A stretch of 53,034 bases of DNA from positions 1 through 53,034 of the forward strand of contig SVRY01000015.1 of the NCBI GenBank assembly GCA_015064585.1, read 5' to 3'. Within the stretch, counting starts at the first letter, position 1, and each line of letters starts with the position of its first letter. Under the pieces are notes generated by a model. It did not search any database, was not told the DNA's origin, and saw nothing but the letters and a program-made list of their open reading frames with translations. Of the stretch, positions 36,134-45,120 are shown one piece after another. The position numbers were made by a program, and so were the translations under genes. The DNA comes from Oscillospiraceae bacterium. GTDB lineage: Bacteria > Bacillota > Clostridia > Oscillospirales > CAG-272.

Positions 36134-36910
36134 ATGAAAATGCATCACGATCCTAAAGATATTAACGCCCATTCTTCGATTGCCGATGTAGCGGTGCCTT
36201 CCTCTTTTCCCGCAATGTCATCAAAGCTGCTTTTCATAGCGGCGATCTTTCTGTTATCTTCCCAGCTCTTGCGTATAATCATTTGCGCACTGTTCCGAAT
36301 GCCTGCATTTTATTTCAGCATAATCGAAACGGTATTTGCGATACGTCTACTCCATCTATACATATCCGCCCGCAAAAACAAAAATCTCGGCTATACCATC
36401 AACGGTATTCGCTTTGCCGCTAAGCTCGGTATCTTCTTCTCTACGGCAGCACTCATTCTTGGTGTATTATCCATGGTAGACTATCTGATAAACACCCTCC
36501 CTGCAATGTTAAACGCAGACCCGCATTCGGGATTAGAAGGATTTGCTTATGCCATAGCAAAATTGTATAGCCAACTGTTCATCTATTGCTTCGTAATCCC
36601 TGTTACTTTTATGTCGATTATCCGCCTATCGTTTCTCTATCGGTATATTTTGCGCTTTACTCGCGATCTGTCCAATCGGAATGAAAACAGCTCCCTACGG
36701 GCAAAGCCTTTGACATATACGCTTTTTATCTACGGACTTCTGCAATTTCTGGTACATACCGCTTTTATTATATACTTTATGTACATCTATATGGAATCCG
36801 CCGCCTATGTAGACCCCCAAATAGTCTGTCTCTTCCTCTATCTGATCACCGCCGTCTTATCCTGCGCAGGGATCTACACAGTTGCGTTTTGGTTATATAA
36901 GTATTTTTAA
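36134..36910 (+). CDS. Four-TM membrane protein of unknown function
   Basis: A 258-residue protein starting at ATG 36134, chosen because AAAGGAG lies eight bases upstream; the frame is open further upstream but lacks a ribosome site there. A hydrophilic head (about 1-25) is followed by membrane segments near 32-52, 90-115, 140-165 and 195-250. Loops are basic. It is a paralogue of the frameshifted gene just upstream. It does not match a family I recognise; there is no signal peptide or catalytic motif. A hairpin follows. Confidence 0.75.
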   Translation: MKMHHDPKDINAHSSIADVAVPSSFPAMSSKLLFIAAIFLLSSQLLRIIICALFRMPAFYFSIIETVFAIRLLHLYISARKNKNLGYTINGIRFAAKLGIFFSTAALILGVLSMVDYLINTLPAMLNADPHSGLEGFAYAIAKLYSQLFIYCFVIPVTFMSIIRLSFLYRYILRFTRDLSNRNENSSLRAKPLTYTLFIYGLLQFLVHTAFIIYFMYIYMESAAYVDPQIVCLFLYLITAVLSCAGIYTVAFWLYKYF

Positions 36911-36950
36911 AATTTGCTTTTTCCGTATCCCTTTTCCATAAACATTTTGA

Positions 36951-36988
36951 AAGGACAGTTTCCCAAAAAGAGGGGCTGTCCTTCTGTT
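36951..36988 (+). terminator. Terminator after the four-TM protein gene
   Basis: AAGGACAG pairs with CTGTCCTT, with extra GC pairing inside, followed by CTGTTTTTG. Confidence 0.75.
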
Positions 36989-37043
36989 TTTGACATGTGT
37001 ATCTATTTTTTATAGTGTTTTTTGCTCTTTTTTCTGCCCCCTC

Positions 37044-37072
37044 TTGACTTTTTACACTAAAAAAGGTAAAAT
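37044..37072 (+). promoter_or_regulatory. Sigma-A promoter of the C1-peptidase pair
   Basis: TTGACT (37044-37049), 17 bases, TAAAAT (37067-37072), giving a leader of about 205 bases. Confidence 0.8.
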
Positions 37073-37079
37073 ATAAGTG

Positions 37080-37284
37080 TATGTAGTGATACATATATCA
37101 TCACTGTTCGGACTTTAGTATGAAAGATTGATTTGGCTAACTGTAGCTTATCGATTCACGTCCGAATTTTCAGGAAATACGCCTGCGTTTTTCACAAACG
37201 GGTCCCATCCCGTTTTACCGCCGGCGGCACAAAAATTGAATAGCACTATTGGTGCTGACGCTATGCGTCAGAATGGAGACTATT
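37080..37284 (+). ncRNA. Structured 5-prime leader before the C1-peptidase genes
   Basis: Four helices can be read in order: GTGAT/ATCAC (37086-37104), TTCGGAC/GTCCGAA (37107-37113 with 37160-37166, enclosing a weaker inner hairpin), AAACGGG/CCCGTTT (37196-37215) and CTGACGC/GCGTCAG (37255-37271). The last sits four bases from the GGAG ribosome site at 37275. The leader has no long reading frame. I do not recognise a known riboswitch class. It may be a regulatory leader controlling translation of the first C1 gene. Confidence 0.5.
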
Positions 37285-39099
37285 ATGAAACTACCCTCGT
37301 ACGCATCTATTGCCGGAACCACGCATTTTCCCGCCATTGACAATCAAGGCGGTATTGGCTCTTGCGCATCGCAAGCCATCACGCACAACCAATTCTCCAA
37401 CGCAGTTTCCCGCTATTTGCACTCCCTTGAAAGCGGATGCAATCGCTGTCCTCGAGACAATGCCGAACATCGCTTTTCCCCCAAATCCACCTTCAATTTT
37501 GCAGGTGCCGGCACCATTTGGGTGTATGAAGTGCTCAAGGACCACGGTGCGCTGAATCTGAATGAATGTATTTTTCACAAAGACGAAAAAGGAGCATCAC
37601 AAAAGGTAAAGGACGGTCAAGTTCTTGCCGACTCTGCCTCCTGGTGCGTCAATCCCGGTGAAATGGAAACGGCGCTGACCCGCCGCATTTCGGGCTATGA
37701 ACGCGTTTGGTTTACCACAGGGCCTGCCAAAGAACGCTTGACCACCAGCCAAGCAGGACTTCGATTGCTGAACCGCATTAAAAAATCAGTCATTGCAGGC
37801 AATGCCGTTGTCACCGGGGGATACCCTTCCCGTTGGATCTTCGATAAAGTAGAAGGTTGCGGCAACCTTGCCGCCAAAGGGGAAGCTGTGGTAGTTGCCG
37901 CAGCAGGCAATGCAGGCGGCGGTCATCAGGTAACGATTGTCGGATATGATGACGACATCACCTGTACCTTTAGCGGCGTTACCATGAAAGGCGCTTTTCA
38001 GATAGCCAACTCATACGGCATCGGCTGGCAAAACAAAGGCTATACCTGGATGATGTATGACGCACTCAATACTGTATCCGAATACAGCGCTCTGAATGAC
38101 GGCGAATTGTATTCCAGCTTCATGCATGTGACCCCCTCCGTAATGGCAATGTTCCCCGAATCGCTAACAAGTGACAATCAGCTGATCCGCGTTGAAAAAA
38201 TGGGTACTGCCACCGTCGGCGGAAAAGAATACCCCGCCTACTCTCTGTACGAAGAAAAGAGCGAGCAGTTCATCGGATATGCACCCGAAAAAGAAAACCG
38301 CAGTATCTTTTTACAGAAAAACAAATGTCCTTGGGTCTTCCTTCCCTACGAGGATCTGAAAAATCTGCCCAATTACAATGCAGAATACTACAAGGAAGAT
38401 TTTAAAAACAGCTATTGGATCTATGCGGTAGACCGTAACTGCACCGAAGACGGTATGCGCTTTATGGATGCAGGACTCGGTTTTGCTTCTTCCGGCAGAA
38501 AGGTACAGTTTGCCACCTTTAACGGTTCCCGTTATCCCGTTGCAAAATCCTTTGATATTGCATCCATGGCGGACTGCTTCGAAACCAAAATTTCCGCGAC
38601 CGCAGGTAAAGGCGAAAATGCCAACCGTTGTTGGACACTGGATCAGTTTGCCTTCCTTAACTGGGAAAAGCATGTGGTCCTAAAGCGCCCCGATTTGTAC
38701 GCCAAGCTGGAACTGTCCATCGACAACAGAGAGGGCTTTTATGTCACTATGACCCGTACCGATAAGGACGGTAATAAAAAGACCCACCTACCGGCGCTTT
38801 TCCGTTACGGAAAGAATCATCCCCGCTATACGGCGAAGGAAAATTACCTCACGTTCTCAGGCATTGTAAACGGCGAAGCCGAAAAAGGATATTTTGCCCT
38901 TCCCTTTGGAGATCTTTTGCAGCTGCCGGAAGGAAGCTGCAGAGGTGACTTCACCTTTGGTATGGAGATCACCGCCAAAAAAGGCAGCTCGCTCACCGTA
39001 CACAAGGTATCCTTGTGTGATGCCGATGCAAATGTTCTGTATGAAAAAGAGTTTACGGATTCACTCACCGGTGAAACCAAAACATATATACTCAAATAA
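37285..39099 (+). CDS. Leaderless papain-family (C1) cysteine peptidase-like protein
   Basis: A 604-residue protein; the ATG at 37285 is chosen for GGAG six bases upstream. It begins straight with the C1 catalytic core: Gln21 and Cys27 in DNQGGIGSCAS, His214 in GHQVTIVGYDD and Asn242 in IANSYGIGW. The Gln-to-Cys spacing of six matches papain. There is no signal peptide or propeptide, so it is probably cytosolic or exported by an unusual route. The remaining half (about 290-604) is a beta-rich domain with no family I recognise, shared with the protein encoded next. Target unknown. Confidence 0.85.
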   Translation: MKLPSYASIAGTTHFPAIDNQGGIGSCASQAITHNQFSNAVSRYLHSLESGCNRCPRDNAEHRFSPKSTFNFAGAGTIWVYEVLKDHGALNLNECIFHKDEKGASQKVKDGQVLADSASWCVNPGEMETALTRRISGYERVWFTTGPAKERLTTSQAGLRLLNRIKKSVIAGNAVVTGGYPSRWIFDKVEGCGNLAAKGEAVVVAAAGNAGGGHQVTIVGYDDDITCTFSGVTMKGAFQIANSYGIGWQNKGYTWMMYDALNTVSEYSALNDGELYSSFMHVTPSVMAMFPESLTSDNQLIRVEKMGTATVGGKEYPAYSLYEEKSEQFIGYAPEKENRSIFLQKNKCPWVFLPYEDLKNLPNYNAEYYKEDFKNSYWIYAVDRNCTEDGMRFMDAGLGFASSGRKVQFATFNGSRYPVAKSFDIASMADCFETKISATAGKGENANRCWTLDQFAFLNWEKHVVLKRPDLYAKLELSIDNREGFYVTMTRTDKDGNKKTHLPALFRYGKNHPRYTAKENYLTFSGIVNGEAEKGYFALPFGDLLQLPEGSCRGDFTFGMEITAKKGSSLTVHKVSLCDADANVLYEKEFTDSLTGETKTYILK

Positions 39100-39120
39100 A
39101 ATAATCAAAGGAGAAAATTT

Positions 39121-42063
39121 ATGAAACGTCTGCTATCACTGTTCTTGGTTATCGTAATGCTTGCGTCGTTGCTTATTTCCTGCGGTAAAAAGAACAAAAA
39201 AGATGATCTTGCTGATAACCCGAGCGATGCTGTAACAGATCCCTCGGAGGAAGCCAATCCCGAAGCGGGATTGACTGTAACGCCAACCGATATGATTTTG
39301 TCGGTGGGCGAAAAAAGAAAGCTTTCCACCAATTACATTCCTAAGTACACCAGTGACAGTACCGTTTTAACTTTTAAAACCTCTGATAGTGCGATTGCCG
39401 GTGTAGATACCGACGGAACGGTAGTAGCTATCAAGTCCGGTACTGCCACTATAACAGTGAAAGATGCCAAAGGCGATTTTACCGCTACTTGCTTGGTAAC
39501 CGTTCTCGGCACATCCACCACCCTGCAGGGATCGATTCATTTGCCCCCAATTGACAGCCAAGGTTCTCTTGGCACCTGTGCCCATGAATCGGTTACATAC
39601 GCTCAGTTTACCATCGCGGTTTCTCAGTATATCAACAGCAAAGCCCCCGATTCGGGCTGGAATCCCTCCAGCGGTGAACTGCGCTATATTTTCTCCCCTA
39701 AATTTACTTATAACTTTGCGGCAGCAGGTACCGAATATGCTTATAACATTTTGGTAGACCACGGATGCCTCACCGAAGAGCATTCCCGTTTTTACCATGT
39801 GGGCGATGCCACTACATCCGGTCCTGCCACCGCTCCCTACAAAGAAACTGCCAGCTGGGATGTGGGCAAGGGATTGACCGAACTGGCACTCAACTATCGT
39901 CTGACAGGCTATGAAGAAATCGACTACACGGGTGCCCACAGCGGCAATTTGACTACAGGCAGCGAAGCAAGTATGAAACTCTTCAACCGTGTCAAAGCAG
40001 CAGTTACCGATGGAAACGCTGTTGTCATCTGCGGCTGGTCTTCTTATTGGGAATACGGTTCTCTTTCCAAGAGCGGCGACATCGGCAAAAAGGGCGAAGG
40101 ATGCATCACGATGGCTGCTAACGGCCCCAGCAGTGACGGAAACCACGCAGTTACCATTGTCGGTTACGATGATAATGTAGAAGCACAGGTAGGCGGTATT
40201 ACCTTAAAGGGTGCATTCCAGGTTATGAACTCCTGGGGCACCGGTTACCAAAATGACGGTTTCGTTTGGATGATGTACGACGCCTTCAATCAAACAAGCG
40301 AATTTGAAATCTTAAACGACTATAAAAATATCAATTCTTTGGTATTTTCTCTGTCCGAAGAACAGAAATTTATCAGACTTACCAACACTAAAAACAATTT
40401 CTTGCTTGACTTTACCGCAGTTGGCGAAACTACGCTAAACGGCAAAAACTACAAAACCTATACACTTCTCGATTCCATAACCAATCGTTATGTCGGCTAC
40501 GACAGCAACGGAAAACTGACACCTGTTTCCGCCGACAGAATCAATGCATTTATTCACTGGGCAGTGGTACCCTACGCAGATATTTGCAAAGATACTCCCG
40601 CAGAGGGCTATGAGGATGCAGTTGTCCTGTATGCTTGTCAAATGCCCGGTGCCGGTGCGAGCGGAAATTGCTTCTTTTCTGCTAAGTCCGCTTCCAACTC
40701 CCAAACCGACTGTCAACTGACATCTGCCGATGCAGATTACAAACAGATCTGCATGTTCATTTCCGAAAATGTAAATACCACCAAAACCGAATTCACCAGT
40801 GCCCTCCAGCTGGCATACAGCAAGGTAAACAATTCCACCAATGGAGAGAGAACCTCCACCATCTATCGTTTCAGCTTCACCGACTGGCGCAAGGATATTG
40901 AGATCGGCGTTCCCGGTCTGCGTGTGGAAGTAGAAGTTTCCACCACCACCAGAGAAAACTTCAAACTGGATCTTCTGCGTGTGGATGCTTCGGGCAATAT
41001 TGTAGAACACCGTCCTTGGCTGTTCCATTACGGTGCCGAATCCATGCACGATGAATTCATGGGCGAAGGAGTTCGCAACAAGCTTTCCTTTAGCGGCGCT
41101 GTGGAACCCACCGAAGCAGAATCAGGATTCTTCACGCTTCGCTATGGCAATATGAGTGTATACGCCGAAAAGAACGACTATGAAAACTACTTATGGGGCG
41201 TGCGCATTACAGGAAATATTTCTTATATCAAGAGTTTGAAACTGATCGCTCCCGACGGTAAAACACTCTCTCAAATCTCGCTTTTGGAAGAATACAATTA
41301 TATTACCATTGATGAAGAAACCAGAGCCAAAGGTACCAAGGAATATTTCTTTGATCTGGGCAAGGAACTGCATACCTTTGCAAATGACGGTAAATTCTAT
41401 ATGAAGAATAAGGCAACCGGAAAATACTTAGGTTACAGAGCAACTCTCTTCAAAGAAACTACCATTGACGGTTCCATGGATATGCTGTTCAATTTCACCA
41501 CCGATCCCAAAACCGGAAAGTTTGTCTTGTACGACCATGAAACACAGACCCGCCTCGACATCTATCAAAAAGAAGTTGCAGAAGGCACTGTGGTTAAAAT
41601 GAATAACTATTCCCCCAATCGCGGTGATACACAGGATTGGACACTTGTCTCAAACGATGACGGCAGTGTTTCCTTCCGCTTGACCGCCTATCCCGAATAC
41701 TATTTCAGCTATAACCCCCAGGCAAGCGGTTTGTCTAAATATGTTTTGACCAAAGATAAAAATTCCGATAACTGCAAGTGGATTCTGGAAGGCGCCGGAA
41801 CCACCAGAGCCACCCACGAAATCACCTTTAGCGGAACCACTGCCAATGTCGTGGCTCCCAAGCCGGACGATTATCAAGGCACCGGTGCTACCTTGCGCGT
41901 AACAGCGGCAGACGGTTCTTTGGTTTCTGAAACGGCAGTTACCTTCCAAAACGGTTCTGCCAAAGCCACTGTTTCCGGGCTGAAATCGGGTCAGACTTAT
42001 ATGTTTGTTCTCACCGACGGTAACAAAGATGTTGGCGTAAACACAATTATAACCTGTCCCTAA
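39121..42063 (+). CDS. Lipoprotein with BIG2, C1 peptidase and ricin-like lectin domains
   Basis: A 980-residue surface protein. The lipobox is LISC with Cys21. An Asp/Glu-rich linker leads to a BIG2-type immunoglobulin-like domain (about 51-130: LTVTPTDMILSVGEKRKLST). The C1 peptidase domain has Gln147 and Cys153 in DSQGSLGTCAHE, His342 in NHAVTIVGYDD and Asn370 in VMNSWGTGY. A beta-rich middle paralogous to the neighbour follows (about 400-740). Near 760-900 a ricin-like (beta-trefoil) section has GKFYMKNKATGKYLGYR. A last Ig-like part follows. It likely degrades or processes surface or environmental proteins. It is coupled to the leaderless paralogue 21 bases upstream. Confidence 0.88.
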   Translation: MKRLLSLFLVIVMLASLLISCGKKNKKDDLADNPSDAVTDPSEEANPEAGLTVTPTDMILSVGEKRKLSTNYIPKYTSDSTVLTFKTSDSAIAGVDTDGTVVAIKSGTATITVKDAKGDFTATCLVTVLGTSTTLQGSIHLPPIDSQGSLGTCAHESVTYAQFTIAVSQYINSKAPDSGWNPSSGELRYIFSPKFTYNFAAAGTEYAYNILVDHGCLTEEHSRFYHVGDATTSGPATAPYKETASWDVGKGLTELALNYRLTGYEEIDYTGAHSGNLTTGSEASMKLFNRVKAAVTDGNAVVICGWSSYWEYGSLSKSGDIGKKGEGCITMAANGPSSDGNHAVTIVGYDDNVEAQVGGITLKGAFQVMNSWGTGYQNDGFVWMMYDAFNQTSEFEILNDYKNINSLVFSLSEEQKFIRLTNTKNNFLLDFTAVGETTLNGKNYKTYTLLDSITNRYVGYDSNGKLTPVSADRINAFIHWAVVPYADICKDTPAEGYEDAVVLYACQMPGAGASGNCFFSAKSASNSQTDCQLTSADADYKQICMFISENVNTTKTEFTSALQLAYSKVNNSTNGERTSTIYRFSFTDWRKDIEIGVPGLRVEVEVSTTTRENFKLDLLRVDASGNIVEHRPWLFHYGAESMHDEFMGEGVRNKLSFSGAVEPTEAESGFFTLRYGNMSVYAEKNDYENYLWGVRITGNISYIKSLKLIAPDGKTLSQISLLEEYNYITIDEETRAKGTKEYFFDLGKELHTFANDGKFYMKNKATGKYLGYRATLFKETTIDGSMDMLFNFTTDPKTGKFVLYDHETQTRLDIYQKEVAEGTVVKMNNYSPNRGDTQDWTLVSNDDGSVSFRLTAYPEYYFSYNPQASGLSKYVLTKDKNSDNCKWILEGAGTTRATHEITFSGTTANVVAPKPDDYQGTGATLRVTAADGSLVSETAVTFQNGSAKATVSGLKSGQTYMFVLTDGNKDVGVNTIITCP

Positions 42064-42071
42064 AAAATACA

Positions 42072-42101
42072 ATCGGCGGCTGCCGGTAGCAGCCGCCCGA
42101 T
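42072..42101 (+). other. Hairpin between the C1 lipoprotein and oadB genes
   Basis: ATCGGCGGCTGC pairs with GCAGCCGCCCGAT with one bulge and a short loop, ending ahead of the oadB ribosome site. No T run follows, so it looks more like an RNA processing or stability element, or a weak terminator. Confidence 0.55.
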
Positions 42102-42125
42102 GCCAAAATAAAGGAGTAATTCAAC

Positions 42126-43247
42126 ATGGATTTTATCACCCTGTTAAAAGGTCTCTTTGAAAATTTTGCTGAGATTGGCTGGCAGCGCCCCCTCATGTGG
42201 CTGATTGGCGCTGTGCTCGTATATCTTGCCATCAAAAAGCAAATGGAACCAACCCTGCTTCTGCCCCTCGGTTTTGGTACGATTCTTGTGAATCTGCCGG
42301 GTGCTGATGCGGCAACTGCTGAAGGTCCCTTGGCTACCCTGTTCAATGCGGGTATTGCCAATGAGCTCTTCCCCCTGCTTCTCTTCATCGGTATCGGTGC
42401 AATGATCGACTTTGGTCCTGTGCTTTCCAATCCCAAACTTATGATCTTCGGTGCTGCAGCGCAGTTTGGTATTTTCTTTACCTTCTGTGCAGCCTCCATA
42501 TTCTTCCCCACCAACGATGCGGCTTCTATCGCCATTATCGGTGCCGCTGACGGTCCTACCGCCATTGCCGTTTCCAATGCACTGAAAAGTGACTTTACCG
42601 GTGCGATCATGGTGGCAGCCTACTCTTACATGGCGCTGGTTCCCATCATTCAGCCGCCTGTTATCAAGCTGCTGACCACTAAAAAAGAACGCAAGATCCG
42701 TATGCCTTATGAAGGCAAATCGGTTTCCAAAACCACAAAGATCGTCTTCCCCATTGCGGTTACCTTGATTGTGGGTCTGTTTGCCCCCAATGCAGTATCC
42801 CTTGTCGGATTCTTAATGTTCGGTAACCTCATCCGTGAATGCGGCGTTCTGGAATCGCTGTCCGAAACAGCGCAGAATGCCCTTGCCAATCTGGTCACCA
42901 TCTTCCTTGGTATCACCATTGCCTATCAAATGAGAGCAGACAAGTTCTTGGATCCCGCCACCCTTGTCATCCTGCTTCTCGGGCTGTTTGCCTTTATTTT
43001 CGATACCGCAGGCGGCGTTCTCTTTGCTAAACTGCTGAATATTTTCCTGCCGGAGGGCAAGAAACTGAATCCGATGATCGGTGCCGCAGGTATTTCCGCA
43101 TTCCCCATGTCGGGTCGAATCGTTCACAAGATGGGCCTGCAGGAAGATCCCCAAAACTTCCTTCTCATGCATTCCATCGGTGTCAACGTTTCCGGGCAGA
43201 TCGCATCTGTCATTGCCGGCGGTCTTATCCTAAGCTTCTTCCTGTGA
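42126..43247 (+). CDS. oadB: Na+-translocating decarboxylase beta subunit (OadB/GcdB/MmdB family)
   Basis: A 373-residue polytopic membrane protein. LLFIGIGAMIDFGPVL (about 80-95) and IIGAADGPTAIAVSN (about 138-152, with the conserved Asp) are family motifs, as is FDTAGGVLFAK near 290. This subunit pumps Na+ using energy from decarboxylation of biotin-bound CO2. The ATG follows AAAGGAG. A gamma-like small subunit follows, but no alpha (carboxyltransferase) or biotin carrier gene is in the window, so the substrate is not known; oxaloacetate, methylmalonyl-CoA and glutaconyl-CoA are the known choices. Confidence 0.92.
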   Translation: MDFITLLKGLFENFAEIGWQRPLMWLIGAVLVYLAIKKQMEPTLLLPLGFGTILVNLPGADAATAEGPLATLFNAGIANELFPLLLFIGIGAMIDFGPVLSNPKLMIFGAAAQFGIFFTFCAASIFFPTNDAASIAIIGAADGPTAIAVSNALKSDFTGAIMVAAYSYMALVPIIQPPVIKLLTTKKERKIRMPYEGKSVSKTTKIVFPIAVTLIVGLFAPNAVSLVGFLMFGNLIRECGVLESLSETAQNALANLVTIFLGITIAYQMRADKFLDPATLVILLLGLFAFIFDTAGGVLFAKLLNIFLPEGKKLNPMIGAAGISAFPMSGRIVHKMGLQEDPQNFLLMHSIGVNVSGQIASVIAGGLILSFFL

Positions 43248-43268
43248 TGAATGAAAGGAGATTGCAGT

Positions 43269-43436
43269 ATGAGTTTTGATTCCTTGTTTTTTAAGCCTAT
43301 GAATTTCATTTCGAATCTGACCTATCTTGCCGCAGGCATGATCGGCATTTTTGTGGTCATGGGCGTGATCATCCTCTTTACTTTTATTCTGAACAAATTG
43401 CTTTCCAAAAAATCAGACGACAAGCAAAACGATTGA
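43269..43436 (+). CDS. oadG: Small OadG-like gamma subunit
   Basis: A 55-residue protein from the ATG at 43269, chosen for AAAGGAG ten bases upstream; a further upstream in-frame ATG would place the ribosome site inside the gene. One membrane segment (AAGMIGIFVVMGVIILFTFI, about 21-41) and a charged tail SKKSDDKQND fit OadG. It is 21 bases after oadB. It is shorter than many OadG proteins, and the tail lacks the usual His-rich zinc site. A terminator follows. Confidence 0.75.
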   Translation: MSFDSLFFKPMNFISNLTYLAAGMIGIFVVMGVIILFTFILNKLLSKKSDDKQND

Positions 43437-43440
43437 CATT

Positions 43441-43475
43441 ACAGCGGAGAAAGCATCGCTCTTCTCCGCTGTTTT
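43441..43475 (+). terminator. Terminator after oadB-oadG
   Basis: ACAGCGGAGAA pairs with TTCTCCGCTGT (11 bp) and TTTCATT follows. The T tract is short but the stem is strong. Confidence 0.8.
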
Positions 43476-43493
43476 CATTATTGAGGTATTTAT

Positions 43494-45086
43494 ATGGTAC
43501 GACGCAAATGGTTTCTTTATATTACCGAATTTTTCGCGGGCATGGCAGTTATGGCGATCGAGTTGGGTGCCAGCCGTCTGCTTGCTCCCTATTTTTCTTC
43601 CTCTCAGATCGTATGGACCATCATTATCGGTGCTATTATGATCGCAATGGCGCTGGGCAATATCTGGGGCGGCAGACTTGCCGATAAAAATCCTTCCCCC
43701 GATAAGCTTTATGCCCGCATTCTCATCGTAGCCATCTGGACAGCGGCAATTCCCTTGCTTGGAAAATATATCATTGCAGGCATTTCACTGTTACTGGCAA
43801 GTTTTGTGGGAACAAACTTCCTCATATGGGCTTCCCTGCTCTCCTGCATTGTATTATTTGTCTTCCCGCTGATGCTTCTGGGAACCGTCACCCCTTCACT
43901 TGTCAAGTATTCCATGAAAAGTCTGGATGAAAGCGGAAAGATCGTGGGCGAGCTTGACGCACTCAATACCATCGGCTCCATCATCGGTACCTTTGCCCCC
44001 ACATTTATCACCATTCCCGCAGTGGGAACTGCATGGACATTTCTGATTTTTGCGGGCATCCTGCTTGCCATTGCCCTTATCTACTTTATTTCCGAACGCA
44101 AGCATCTGATCAAAAGCATCGTTTCGGTATGCTTAATGGTGGGACTCACCGTGTTCGGCGCGGGCAGTAGCTTTGCTTTTTGGGCTGAGGACGGCAGTGA
44201 GATCAGTGAAGATGAATCCATATACAATTATCTGCAGGTCATTGAAACCAAAAGCGAGATCAAGCTTTCCACCAATGTTCTCTTTGGCGTGCAATCCATC
44301 ACCCGCAAGGACGGCAGACTGACCGGAATGTATTACGACTATGCCCTGGCAGCCCCCTTCATGGCAAACATCACAGAGAAAGAGGAATTTCGCATTCTGA
44401 TCTTAGGCATGGGATCGGGTACTTACGCCAAGCAATGCTACGACTATTTTCAAAACACCCATATCGAAGGGGTCGAGATCGACAAAAAAATACTGGATCT
44501 TGCCTATGACCGCTTCGGGCTACCCAAGGATGAGCGCATTCAATGCATCGAATTTGACGGACGGGCATATCTTAGAAACGCAGACAAGTACGATCTGATC
44601 ATGGTGGATGCCTACCGCGATATTACCATTCCCTTTCAAATGTCCAGTAAAGAATTCTTTACACAGGTAAAGGAGCATTTAACTGAGGATGGCGTTATGA
44701 TCGTCAACCTCAATATGCGCTCCGACAAGAAAAATTCCATCAATGAATATCTTTGCGATACCGTTGCCTCCGTATTTCCCAATGTTTATACAGCAGACTG
44801 CGCAGGTAACCGCGAAGTATTTGCCTCCATGCAGCCCGATATCATGGACAAATTAAAAAACGGATACACCGCTTATAACGACGCTGAGCTGTCCTATTTC
44901 ATGGAAGTTGTCGAGGATAAGCTTACACCCTATCAAGGCGGAAACCTCATTCTGACCGACGATAAAGCGCCTGTAGAGCTGCTTGGTATGCAGGTCATCG
45001 ACGAACTCATCGCTGAAGAACTGAAATACTATAAAGACCTCTTCAAGGGAAAATCCCTTTCGGAGATTATCAATATGTTGAAATAA
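43494..45086 (+). CDS. Membrane-fused spermidine-synthase-like protein
   Basis: A 530-residue protein. The N-terminal part (about 1-210) has seven or so membrane segments (EFFAGMAVMAIELGASRLLAP start). The C-terminal part (about 290-490) has the SpeE-like Rossmann fold: FRILILGMGSGTYAKQ (about 297), HIEGVEIDKKILDLA and YDLIMVDAYRDITIPF. True spermidine synthases have GGGDG and conserved Asp residues in the aminopropyl site; here the first is GMGSG and the second is DAYRD, so aminopropyl transfer is doubtful. This fused family is widespread and mostly uncharacterised. It has its own weak GAGG site, and no neighbour in polyamine synthesis. Confidence 0.8.
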   Translation: MVRRKWFLYITEFFAGMAVMAIELGASRLLAPYFSSSQIVWTIIIGAIMIAMALGNIWGGRLADKNPSPDKLYARILIVAIWTAAIPLLGKYIIAGISLLLASFVGTNFLIWASLLSCIVLFVFPLMLLGTVTPSLVKYSMKSLDESGKIVGELDALNTIGSIIGTFAPTFITIPAVGTAWTFLIFAGILLAIALIYFISERKHLIKSIVSVCLMVGLTVFGAGSSFAFWAEDGSEISEDESIYNYLQVIETKSEIKLSTNVLFGVQSITRKDGRLTGMYYDYALAAPFMANITEKEEFRILILGMGSGTYAKQCYDYFQNTHIEGVEIDKKILDLAYDRFGLPKDERIQCIEFDGRAYLRNADKYDLIMVDAYRDITIPFQMSSKEFFTQVKEHLTEDGVMIVNLNMRSDKKNSINEYLCDTVASVFPNVYTADCAGNREVFASMQPDIMDKLKNGYTAYNDAELSYFMEVVEDKLTPYQGGNLILTDDKAPVELLGMQVIDELIAEELKYYKDLFKGKSLSEIINMLK

Positions 45087-45090
45087 GACA

Positions 45091-45114
45091 AGCGCGTTGC
45101 ACCCGCAACGCGCT
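45091..45114. terminator. Terminator between spermidine-synthase-like and anti-sigma genes
   Basis: AGCGCGTTGC pairs perfectly with GCAACGCGCT (10 bp, four-base loop) between convergent genes, with GTTGTGTT on the plus side. Confidence 0.7.
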
Positions 45115-45120
45115 GTTGTG

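Noticed and set aside
43494-45086. Calling the fused protein a true spermidine synthase
   Set aside because: Key active-site motifs differ, so only the fold is claimed.
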